Part shown: positions 1 to 5,596 of the stretch, one piece after another | Numbering within the stretch: position 1 is the first letter of the stretch | How the letters are laid out: every line of letters begins with the position of its first letter | NCBI GenBank assembly: GCA_031423755.1 | Contig: JANPGC010000081.1 | Location: 1 to 7,618 of the forward strand | Direction: 5' to 3' | DNA from: JANMEX01 sp031423755 | GTDB lineage: Bacteria; Pseudomonadota; Alphaproteobacteria; Rhizobiales; Rhizobiaceae | DNA length: 7,618 bases | The notes under the pieces: generated by a model | Told to the model about the DNA's origin: nothing | What the model saw: only the letters and a program-made list of their open reading frames with translations | Databases searched by the model: none | Position numbers and translations under genes: made by a program

Positions 1-1031
1 ACGCTTTCGATCACGTCCGGATAAAGCGTGCCCTGCGCCAGAAACGCGAACTTGCCGCGCCCGTCTTCTTCGAGCTTGTGGGCTTCGCGCTCGAACAGCT
101 CGATAAACAGCCGCCCGATGGTCTTGCGCTTCACCTCCGGGTCCGCCTCGCCCTCGAGCGCCGAGATGAAGGTTTCGGAAGCGTCAACGTGTACAAGATG
201 CAGATTGTAGTGCTCGCGGAACATGGCAACCACTTGCGCCGCCTCATCCTTGCGCATCAACCCGTGATCGACCAGCACGCAGGTAAGCCGGTCGCCGATT
301 GCTTCGTGGATCAAAAGCGCCGCGACCGAGGAATCCACACCGCCCGACAGCGCACACAGCACGCGGCCATCGCCGACCTGATTGCGGATCTTGTCGACCA
401 TTTCCTTGCGGTAAGCCGACATCGACCAGTCGCCCTCGATGCCGACAATCTTGTGCACGAAGTTGGCCAGCAGCTTGCCGCCATCCGGCGTGTGCACGAC
501 CTCCGGGTGGAACATGGTGGTGTAGTATTTGCGCCCCTCATCCGCCGCGATGGCGAAGGGTGCGTTTTCGGATGTGGCGATGACTTCAAAGCCGCCCGGA
601 AGCTTGGTCACGCGGTCGCCGTGGCTCATCCAGACAGGGTAGCTCTTTCCGGTTTCCCACAAGCCATCGAACAATCTGGACGGCTTTTTGATTTCCACAT
701 CGGCGCGGCCGAATTCCCGCGCGTGGCCGCCTTCGACTTGCCCGCCGAGTTGCAGGCACAGGGTCTGCTGGCCATAGCAAATGCCAAGGATCGGCACGCC
801 ACTGTCAAACACCGCCTGCGGCGCGCGGGGCGAATTTTCATCCAGCACCGAGGCTGGGCCGCCGGAGAAGATGACGCCCTTCGGCTGCATCTTTTCGAAG
901 GCTTTTGCCGCCGACTGGAATGGATGGATCTCGCAGTAGACCCCGGTCTCGCGAACACGCCGGGCAATCAGCTGGGTGACCTGCGAGCCGAAATCAATGA
1001 TGAGGATGGATTGGTGCGGTGCCGTGTTCAT
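1..1031 (-). CDS. guaA: GMP synthase (glutamine-hydrolysing), C-terminal part outside window
   Basis: Cytosolic GuaA converts XMP, ATP and glutamine to GMP, the last step of guanine nucleotide synthesis. The 343 visible codons start MNTAPHQSILIIDFGSQVTQ. The class I glutamine amidotransferase domain spans about residues 9-195, with the nucleophile in GICYGQQ (Cys85) and the partners His175 and Glu177 in FHPE. The ATP-pyrophosphatase domain begins near 203 and carries the PP-loop SGGVDSS (229-235), followed by VDHGLMRKDEAA. The family is usually about 520 residues, so the last third, including the dimerisation domain, lies beyond base 1; the gene is cut by the window, not broken. The start is well fixed: an in-frame TAA lies only 9 nt upstream (1041-1043). 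No clear Shine-Dalgarno is visible, and a perfect hairpin (1055-1092) sits 23 nt upstream of the ATG. The 122-nt gap separates it from the ArsR-SRPBCC gene. Confidence 0.97.
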   Translation of the reverse strand, partial: MNTAPHQSILIIDFGSQVTQLIARRVRETGVYCEIHPFQSAAKAFEKMQPKGVIFSGGPASVLDENSPRAPQAVFDSGVPILGICYGQQTLCLQLGGQVEGGHAREFGRADVEIKKPSRLFDGLWETGKSYPVWMSHGDRVTKLPGGFEVIATSENAPFAIAADEGRKYYTTMFHPEVVHTPDGGKLLANFVHKIVGIEGDWSMSAYRKEMVDKIRNQVGDGRVLCALSGGVDSSVAALLIHEAIGDRLTCVLVDHGLMRKDEAAQVVAMFREHYNLHLVHVDASETFISALEGEADPEVKRKTIGRLFIELFEREAHKLEEDGRGKFAFLAQGTLYPDVIES

Positions 1032-1054
1032 GGCGAGCGTTTAGAGAAACAATT

Positions 1055-1092
1055 GAGTCTGCGCAACGGGTTAGGCGCGGTTGCGCAGACTC
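1055..1092 (-). terminator. Perfect 13-bp hairpin between the ArsR-SRPBCC gene and guaA
   Basis: GAGTCTGCGCAAC (1055-1067) and GTTGCGCAGACTC (1080-1092) are perfect inverted copies separated by a 12-nt loop. Read on the minus strand, the stem is followed by AATTGTTTCTCT, which is U-rich but interrupted. It lies 61 nt after the stop of the ArsR-SRPBCC gene and 23 nt before the guaA ATG. It could be an imperfect intrinsic terminator of the upstream gene or a structure in the guaA leader. The inverted repeat is seen directly; its role is inference. On the plus strand no T-run follows it. Confidence 0.5.
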
Positions 1093-1153
1093 TGATTCCG
1101 CATGTTCACAACTTGATTCAAGGGATCGAGGAGCCAGATGAGCGCCCGGCCAC

Positions 1154-1915
1154 TCAAGCGACCAGATCACCCAGAGTGCCAAGGATAATCCCCCACACAC
1201 GCATATGACCTTCACGGCTCGCTTCGCTGAGGAACTTCACGTGGGTGAGTTCGACATCGGTTGCGCCGTCTCCGGCGGGTGTGAAAGTCAGCGTCACGTG
1301 GCTGCCTTCGGCGGCAAACGGCGATTCCCAGGTGAAGGCAATTTTGGAGTAGCGATCGATGATCTGATATGTGCCGGCGTGCGGGCTTTCCTTTTCGCCT
1401 TTGACCAGAAAGGAGAAACGACCTCCAACCTTCGCGTCAATCTCGGCATGCGGGACGGTCAGCTTATCGTCCGGCACCATGTATTTTGCCATCATCTTCG
1501 GGTCCAGCCAAGCGTCGAAAATTTTCTTGGCGGGGGCGTTGATACGGCGGTTCACGGTCAGCGTCAGGTCGGTCATGTCTTCATCCTCACTCAGCAGTTT
1601 GTCCAGTTTCTCAAGGCGAATTTCCCAGATCGAGCGAAGCTGCGTGAACCAGACGTCGACCAGCCCCACCCGGTCCAGCTCAGCGCTGATCCAGTGCACC
1701 CGGCCTTCCAGACGCCGTGAAACAAGCCCCGCCGCCTCAAGCACCTTGATGTGCTTGGAAACCGAGTTGAGGCTCATGCGGTAATAGGCCGCGAGATCCG
1801 TGACCCTTGTCGGCCCCTCCTGCGCAAGACTTGTCAGGATGGAGCGCCGCGTCGGGTCGCTCGTTGCTTTCAAAACTTCCGAAAGCGCTGCTTCATCAAA
1901 CTTTCGTTCAACCAT
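1154..1915 (-). CDS. ArsR-type HTH repressor fused to an AHSA1/SRPBCC domain
   Basis: A 253-residue predicted one-component regulator. Residues 1-100 are an ArsR-type winged helix: FDEAALSEVLKATSDPTRRS, then the recognition region around LAAYYRMSLNSVSKHIKVLE (41-60) and a wing near RRLEGRVHWIS (67-77). Residues 114-253 are an AHSA1/START-like SRPBCC fold, recognisable from the INAPAKKIFDAWLDP opening, the central VGGRFSF and the C-terminal VWGIILGTLGDLVA. The protein contains no cysteine, so cysteine-based metal sensing is excluded; the SRPBCC half is the likely small-molecule pocket, ligand unknown. In related bacteria the two halves are often separate overlapping genes; here they are one frame, with a good internal start at Met114. 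The likely target is its own promoter, which carries two matching dyads (1908-1923, 1947-1962). No Shine-Dalgarno lies at usable distance from the ATG, consistent with a leaderless mRNA. Confidence 0.88.
   Translation of the reverse strand: MVERKFDEAALSEVLKATSDPTRRSILTSLAQEGPTRVTDLAAYYRMSLNSVSKHIKVLEAAGLVSRRLEGRVHWISAELDRVGLVDVWFTQLRSIWEIRLEKLDKLLSEDEDMTDLTLTVNRRINAPAKKIFDAWLDPKMMAKYMVPDDKLTVPHAEIDAKVGGRFSFLVKGEKESPHAGTYQIIDRYSKIAFTWESPFAAEGSHVTLTFTPAGDGATDVELTHVKFLSEASREGHMRVWGIILGTLGDLVA
1574..1588 (-). promoter_or_regulatory. Internal ribosome-binding site and ATG in front of the SRPBCC half
   Basis: GAGGA (1588-1584) stands 7 nt ahead of an in-frame ATG (1576-1574) that is codon 114 of the ArsR-SRPBCC gene, exactly at the boundary of the two domains. 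The following residues, MTDLTLTVNRRINAPA, look like a natural N-terminus of a free-standing AHSA1-type protein. This could be a relic of a two-gene arrangement or a working start for a separate SRPBCC product of about 140 residues. The motif and spacing are seen; use in the cell is inference. Confidence 0.45.
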
Positions 1916-1924
1916 ATGGATGAA
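1907..1924. promoter_or_regulatory. Candidate repressor operator 2, over the start codon
   Basis: TTCAACCATATGGATGAA is an 18-bp palindrome with a single mismatched pair. Its core, TCAAC-CATATG-GATGA (1908-1923), repeats the TCAAC-N6-GTTGA design of operator 1 with one half-site change. It is centred on the predicted transcription start and ATG, 39 bp from the centre of operator 1, and touches the end of the -10. Because part of it is coding (codons 1-3), chance symmetry is possible, but the match to operator 1 argues for a real site. Confidence 0.45.
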
Positions 1925-1950
1925 TATATCCTCGCAAGTTCGATTGTCAA
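1923..1950 (-). promoter_or_regulatory. Sigma70-type promoter of the ArsR-SRPBCC gene
   Basis: On the minus strand TTGACA (1950-1945, perfect -35) is followed after 16 nt by TATATT (1928-1923, five of six matches to the -10). The expected transcription start is near 1916, directly at the ATG whose A is 1915, so the mRNA would be leaderless or nearly so. The purine-rich GAGGA in this gap lies between the -35 and -10 and therefore cannot serve as the ribosome-binding site of this transcript. The promoter fills the 54-nt gap after the nucleosidase gene, giving the regulator its own transcription. Confidence 0.6.
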
Positions 1951-1962
1951 CTGTTTGGTTGA
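1947..1962. promoter_or_regulatory. Candidate repressor operator 1, over the -35
   Basis: TCAAC-TGTTTG-GTTGA is a perfect 5-bp dyad with a 6-bp centre. It overlaps the -35 hexamer (1945-1950), so a bound protein would block RNA polymerase. It has the same half-site and spacing as the dyad at 1908-1923. The dyad symmetry and 16-bp length suit a dimeric winged-helix ArsR protein, and the adjacent gene encodes one. Binding by that protein is inference. Confidence 0.5.
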
Positions 1963-1969
1963 ATAATTT

Positions 1970-2632
1970 TCAGGATGCTTTGCAGCGCTTCAAATCAAGG
2001 CGGCCAGACGTAATTTCACCGGTAATCAAATCGACCGCGGTCGCCAGCTTTTCGTCGATCACATGCAGATATTGGCGCCAATCATTGACATGGCGCAGTT
2101 CGGCCGTGCCATCTGAGATGCCGCGCAAACCGATAAGCGGGATGTTGAAATGCATCGCCACGCGCTTCAACGCGTAGGTTTCCATGTCCACCATATCCGC
2201 ATCAATCGCGCCATAAGCCGCGCCGGAAACGATGTTCGCGCCGGTGGACAGTGTTGCTTGCTTCAGGCCAAGGATTTGCGGTGCAAGCGGCAGAATGGCT
2301 GGCAGGTCAAGGAACGGCGTGCGGCCCTTTTCGAATCCCAATACAGAAGCATCCATATCGCGGTAGGAGACGGACGAGGCTTGGTAGACCCCGGTCTGCT
2401 CCAAGGTGCGCGAGCCAGCGGAGCCGAGCGAGATGATGAGGTCCGGAAGATCGCCTGCAGCTTTCCGCTCACCCAGAAGTGCGGCAAGGATCATGGCGGC
2501 TTCGACCGGGCCGACCCCTGTCATCAGCGGCGTGAAACGGGCGCGCAGGTGCGGGCCGTATTCCGGCTCGGCGGCCATCACAAAGAGGAGGCGATTGCCC
2601 GTTTGGCGGTGGTATAAATCAGCAGCTTTCAT
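1970..2632 (-). CDS. mtnN: 5'-methylthioadenosine/S-adenosylhomocysteine nucleosidase family protein
   Basis: A 220-residue protein of the PNP/UDP-phosphorylase superfamily. Enzymes of the MTAN type split adenine from MTA and SAH, clearing products of SAM-dependent reactions in the cytosol. Visible family features in order: FVMAAEPE (17-24, with Glu22 in the position of the catalytic N-terminal Glu), TGVGPVEAA (38-46), the phosphate/ribose-site region ISLGSAGS (67-74), VDMETYAL (148-155, Glu151 expected to hold the ribose hydroxyls) and LRGISDG (169-175, Asp174 the expected purine-N7 acid). Length is near the family norm. The start cannot lie further upstream, since an in-frame TGA lies 3 nt before the ATG; the Shine-Dalgarno is weak and a short hairpin lies just upstream. 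It follows tspO by 32 nt, probably co-transcribed. The exact substrate (MTA, SAH or another nucleoside) is inferred from family only; the superfamily fold is certain. Confidence 0.78.
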   Translation of the reverse strand: MKAADLYHRQTGNRLLFVMAAEPEYGPHLRARFTPLMTGVGPVEAAMILAALLGERKAAGDLPDLIISLGSAGSRTLEQTGVYQASSVSYRDMDASVLGFEKGRTPFLDLPAILPLAPQILGLKQATLSTGANIVSGAAYGAIDADMVDMETYALKRVAMHFNIPLIGLRGISDGTAELRHVNDWRQYLHVIDEKLATAVDLITGEITSGRLDLKRCKAS

Positions 2633-2637
2633 GTCTC

Positions 2638-2656
2638 AGCCGATGCGGGATCGGCT
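2638..2656 (-). repeat. 7-bp hairpin just upstream of the nucleosidase start
   Basis: AGCCGAT (2638-2644) and ATCGGCT (2650-2656) are perfect inverted copies with a 5-nt loop. They fill most of the 32-nt gap between tspO and the nucleosidase gene and end 5 nt before its ATG. No T-run follows on the minus strand, so it is not a standard terminator. It may limit ribosome access to a start that already has a weak Shine-Dalgarno, or stabilise the upstream mRNA; both are inference. Confidence 0.45.
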
Positions 2657-2664
2657 TTGAAATG

Positions 2665-3120
2665 TCAATTCAGCCACCAGATCGATGCGTTCAGCAGTGT
2701 CGCAAATGACACCCATGCCGCATAGGGCACAAACAGCCAGGCGGCGATGCGGTCGAGGTTCCATGTGCGGGCGATGAAGGCGTAGATCAGCGCCAGCAGG
2801 ACAAGGATGATCACCAGTGCCAAGGCCAGTTGCTGCGCGCCGAAGAACACCGGCGACCAGAGGAAGTTGAATACGAGCGCAGCCCACCAGATTTTCATCG
2901 AGGTGCTGGCGCGGTTGTTTTCCCAAAGCCGCCAGCCTGCGACGGCGATCATCACGTAAAGGATTGACCAGACAGGGCCGAATATCCAGTTTGGCGGGTT
3001 GAAGACCGGCTTTGCGAGCCCTGCGTACCATTCGCCCGGCAGCGTGTAGAGCCCAATGGAGGTGCCGCCGCCAAGGACGAGGATAATGAAACCGATGAGC
3101 GAGACGATGTTGCGCGGCAT
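2665..3120 (-). CDS. tspO: TspO/MBR family tryptophan-rich membrane protein
   Basis: A 151-residue inner-membrane protein with five predicted helices (about 5-25, 45-65, 77-97, 100-118, 126-147), the hallmark of the TspO/mitochondrial benzodiazepine receptor family. Family motifs are WYAGLAKPVFNPPNW (31-45) with FGPVWSILY just after, NFLWSPVFFG (85-94) and the last-helix stretch VPYAAWVSFATLLN (131-144). Thirteen tryptophans are present. Bacterial TspO proteins bind porphyrins and similar ligands and, in Rhodobacter, modulate photosynthesis genes in response to oxygen; the role here is not visible from sequence. Start choice is supported by AGGAGAG (3132-3126) 5 nt before the ATG. It begins 49 nt after the rRNA methyltransferase gene and ends 32 nt before the nucleosidase, so the three probably share an mRNA. 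Confidence 0.95.
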   Translation of the reverse strand: MPRNIVSLIGFIILVLGGGTSIGLYTLPGEWYAGLAKPVFNPPNWIFGPVWSILYVMIAVAGWRLWENNRASTSMKIWWAALVFNFLWSPVFFGAQQLALALVIILVLLALIYAFIARTWNLDRIAAWLFVPYAAWVSFATLLNASIWWLN

Positions 3121-3169
3121 AAAAGCTCTCCTGTTACGGATATTCTACGCAATAACGCAGGCGGCAGAT

Positions 3170-4453
3170 TTAGGTTCGTTTCAGCACGGAGACGAAGAAT
3201 CCGTCGGTTCCGGTACGTCTTGGGGTGAGCGTCAAGCCGGTCTTGCCCGGGAGAAACAGACCTGCGTCCAATGCGCCATGACTAGCAAGCTCTGTGCCGC
3301 TTGAGGCCGTAAAGCCACTGTTTGCGCTCAGAAAAGCCTCTATCTGTGCCTCGTTTTCTTCTCGGAACAGCGAGCAGGTGATATAAACGAGGCGACCGCC
3401 CGGCTTCACATATGCCTTGGCGGATTGCAGGATCGACGCCTGCTCCTTGATGCGCGTCTCGAGCTGCGCAGGTGACAGCCGCCATTTGGCGTCAGGACGC
3501 CGGCGCCAAGTCCCTGCCCCGGTGCATGGCGCATCAATCAGCACCATGTCCATCGCACCTTCCAGATCGGAGAGGTCAGACTTGGCGGATTTGACCTGTA
3601 CATTGCGGGTTTCTGCGCGCTTCAACCGGTCAAAAATCGGCGCGAGGCGCAGCTTGTCGCTGTCGGTAGCGAAAATCTGGCCCTTGTTGGACATGAGCGA
3701 GGCCAATGCCAACGTCTTGCCACCGCCGCCGGCGCAATAGTCGAGCACCGTTTCGCCCGGAGCGGCTCCGGAAAGAGTGGCGACGAGTTGCGAGCCCTCG
3801 TCCTGAATTTCAAACCAGCCCTTCTGGAAAGCGGGTTCAGCCTGAATGTTCGGCTGACGGTATTCAGATACGCCTGCCGGAATGCGCAGGCCGTCTTCGA
3901 CGAGCTTTGACGCCACGACGCCGATGTCTTTCGGCAGATCGGCCAGCACCTTGTCGCGCGTGGACAGCAGGCGATTGACCCGCATGTCGACCGGGGGGCG
4001 ACCGGTCTGGGCCTGGCATTCGGCCACCAGTTCATCACCAAACATCGCCTTCAAATGCGGCACGATCCATTCGGGAACATCGGCTTGCACATGGTCCGGC
4101 GCTTTTGACAGATCAGCGGTGCCAAAAGCCTGCAAGACGTCAAGTGTCGGCATTTGTGGTGCGAAACGGTCACCATCAAGCTTGGCTGCAAGCGATTCGG
4201 GCGTTTCGTTCCAGCTGTCGAGCAGAACCGCAGCAATCAGCGGCAGCGGGGCGTCATCGCCCATGCGCCAGGACAGCGACAGCTTCTTGCGTAGCGCGTC
4301 ATAAACCAGATTGCCGATGGCGGCGCGGTCACCGGAGCCGGCAAAGCGGTGCGAAAGGCCCCAGTCTTTCAAAGCGTCAGCGACCGGACGCTTGCGTGCT
4401 GCCATGTCTGCCAGCACCTCGGCCGCAGCTGCTAATCGTCCACCCAAGCGCAT
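3170..4453 (-). CDS. RsmB/NOP-family SAM-dependent RNA 5-methylcytosine methyltransferase
   Basis: A 427-residue cytosolic enzyme expected to methylate C5 of a cytosine in rRNA, using SAM. The N-terminal region (about 1-140) is helical and corresponds to the RNA-binding, NusB-like part of RsmB. The Rossmann-fold catalytic domain follows: SAM loop LDYCAGGGGKTLAL (237-250), acidic residue in FATDSD (261-266), motif IV DAPCTGAGTWRRRPDAKW (307-324, Cys310) and motif VI ITCSLFREENE (358-368, Cys360, the expected nucleophile). The two-cysteine arrangement is diagnostic of m5C RNA methyltransferases. Length equals E. coli RsmB (about 429), but alphaproteobacteria carry paralogues, so I do not assign the symbol. 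GAGGG (4467-4463) 9 nt before the ATG is a good Shine-Dalgarno but can pair into a hairpin. A 93-nt gap with a possible terminator separates it from cysA. As I recall, this gene often lies near guaA/guaB in Hyphomicrobiales, which fits guaA downstream. Confidence 0.93.
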   Translation of the reverse strand: MRLGGRLAAAAEVLADMAARKRPVADALKDWGLSHRFAGSGDRAAIGNLVYDALRKKLSLSWRMGDDAPLPLIAAVLLDSWNETPESLAAKLDGDRFAPQMPTLDVLQAFGTADLSKAPDHVQADVPEWIVPHLKAMFGDELVAECQAQTGRPPVDMRVNRLLSTRDKVLADLPKDIGVVASKLVEDGLRIPAGVSEYRQPNIQAEPAFQKGWFEIQDEGSQLVATLSGAAPGETVLDYCAGGGGKTLALASLMSNKGQIFATDSDKLRLAPIFDRLKRAETRNVQVKSAKSDLSDLEGAMDMVLIDAPCTGAGTWRRRPDAKWRLSPAQLETRIKEQASILQSAKAYVKPGGRLVYITCSLFREENEAQIEAFLSANSGFTASSGTELASHGALDAGLFLPGKTGLTLTPRRTGTDGFFVSVLKRT

Positions 4454-4462
4454 GACAGGCTA

Positions 4463-4483
4463 CCCTCAATCGCATTTCGAGGG
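4463..4483 (-). promoter_or_regulatory. Hairpin that can cover the Shine-Dalgarno of the methyltransferase gene
   Basis: On the minus strand CCCTC (4483-4479) pairs with GAGGG (4467-4463), and the stem can extend to 7 bp with one G-U pair, leaving a 7-nt loop. GAGGG is also the only good ribosome-binding sequence for the ATG at 4453 (spacing 9 nt). Folding would therefore hide it. The short stem could be chance; a regulatory role is inference. Confidence 0.3.
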
Positions 4484-4502
4484 CTTCCCTTAGCTACGAC
4501 TT

Positions 4503-4547
4503 GAAGAAAAGGCCACAGCTTGTTGCAACGCTGCCTGACGTGCGGCC
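4503..4547 (-). terminator. Possible intrinsic terminator at the end of cysA
   Basis: GGCCGCA (4547-4541), which begins inside the cysA stop codon, can pair with TGTGGCC (4517-4511) through six Watson-Crick pairs and one G-U pair. TTTTCTTC follows immediately on the minus strand. The loop is long (23 nt) but contains the self-complementary GTTGCAAC, so it may fold further. The position, right at the end of the sulfate operon, is where a terminator is expected; strength is uncertain. Confidence 0.4.
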
Positions 4548-5587
4548 TATGCGGCCTGCGGGTAGAGCTTCCACTTCTTCGGGCGGAAGGCGATCTTTTC
4601 GCCAATCTCGGCGCGCTGCTCCGGCGACAATTCAATTTCGAGCCGGTGTCCGGCGGGAAGCGAAAGCTCTACGTGGCGCGTTCCAGCCGTGCGGCGGGTG
4701 CCCAATATCGTGCCTTCAATGGCCGCTGACACGCCGTCGGTGATCTCGATGTCGTATGGCCGGAAAAACAGCATCGCTTCGCCTGACGCAACGCTCTCAT
4801 CGGAGTTGCCGATCTGCGTGCCATGGTAACGGATCTGCCCTGCCCCGACCGTTACCGGCAGGCGGGAGGATTCGCCAATGAAGCCAAAGACGAATGGGGT
4901 TTGCGGATTGTCGTAAATGTCGTCCGGAGTGCCAACCTGTTCGATCTGACCCTTGCTCATGACCACGACACGGTCGGCAAGTTCGAGCGCCTCTTCCTGA
5001 TCGTGGGTGACGAAAACTGTGGTGTGTCCGGTCTTGTTGTGAATTTCGCGCAGCCAGGAGCGCAGTTCGCGCCGTACCTGCGCATCAAGCGCACCGAACG
5101 GCTCATCAAGCAACAGCACTTTCGGCTCAATCGCCATGGCGCGGGCGAGCGCGACGCGCTGGCGCTGGCCGCCGGAAAGCTGTGCGGGGTAGCGGTTCTC
5201 AAGGCCCGGCAATTGCACCAGCGCCAGCAATTCCATCGCCCGGCGGCGGATTTCTGCCTTGTTCGGCCGGTCTGAAGACGGGCGAACCTTCAGGCCAAAG
5301 CCGACATTCTGCACCACCGTCATGTGGCGGAACAGGGCGTAATGCTGGAACACAAAACCGACATGCCGCTCCTGCACGGTCTTGCGCGAGGCGTCTTCCT
5401 CACCGAAGAAAATCGCGCCTTCTGTCGGATATTCCAGCCCGGCGATCAGGCGCAGCAGCGTTGTCTTGCCGGAACCGGATGGCCCGAGCAGCGCGATCAG
5501 TTCGCCGGATCGGATGTCGAGCGACACGTCATTCAGCGCCGGAAAAGCGTCGAACTCTTTGCGCACGTTTTGAACACGAACTTCCAT
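4547..5587 (-). CDS. cysA: Sulfate/thiosulfate ABC transporter ATPase CysA
   Basis: A 346-residue ATPase that drives sulfate import with CysT and CysW on the cytoplasmic face of the inner membrane. Motifs in order: Walker A GPSGSGKTT (35-43), Q-loop FQHYALF (80-86, Gln81), signature LSGGQRQR (137-144), Walker B VLLLDEP (157-163, Glu162 catalytic), D-loop GALDAQ and switch VTHDQEEA (193-200, His195). The remainder (about 237-346) is the TOBE-like regulatory region usual for CysA. All ATPase residues are intact and length is normal. It starts 9 nt after the cysW stop, with only a weak AGG as Shine-Dalgarno, so translation probably depends on coupling to cysW. It is the last gene of the sulfate operon. 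ATPases of this subfamily look alike, but the neighbours make sulfate the clear substrate. Confidence 0.96.
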   Translation of the reverse strand: MEVRVQNVRKEFDAFPALNDVSLDIRSGELIALLGPSGSGKTTLLRLIAGLEYPTEGAIFFGEEDASRKTVQERHVGFVFQHYALFRHMTVVQNVGFGLKVRPSSDRPNKAEIRRRAMELLALVQLPGLENRYPAQLSGGQRQRVALARAMAIEPKVLLLDEPFGALDAQVRRELRSWLREIHNKTGHTTVFVTHDQEEALELADRVVVMSKGQIEQVGTPDDIYDNPQTPFVFGFIGESSRLPVTVGAGQIRYHGTQIGNSDESVASGEAMLFFRPYDIEITDGVSAAIEGTILGTRRTAGTRHVELSLPAGHRLEIELSPEQRAEIGEKIAFRPKKWKLYPQAA

Positions 5588-5596
5588 ATGGCGGAC

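Noticed and set aside
1112..1122. Small palindrome CTTGATTCAAG upstream of guaA
   Set aside because: Only 5-bp arms, unlike the TCAAC-N6-GTTGA dyads, with no promoter element aligned to it; likely chance.
78..1208. A 376-codon open frame on the plus strand
   Set aside because: It is antisense to guaA, whose minus-strand translation shows every catalytic motif. The plus-strand protein has no recognisable domain, and the long frame is explained by high-GC codon bias.
1205..1720. A 171-codon plus-strand frame opposite the ArsR-SRPBCC gene
   Set aside because: It is a shadow of a well-supported gene, with no family motif.
3121..3169. Possible tspO promoter with TAGAAT as a -10
   Set aside because: No acceptable -35 at 16-18 nt. 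A good Shine-Dalgarno and short gap make co-transcription with the methyltransferase gene more likely.
4454..4546. Possible promoter for the rRNA methyltransferase gene
   Set aside because: I could not find a -35/-10 pair of reasonable quality and spacing; TTGCAA lacks a matching -10.
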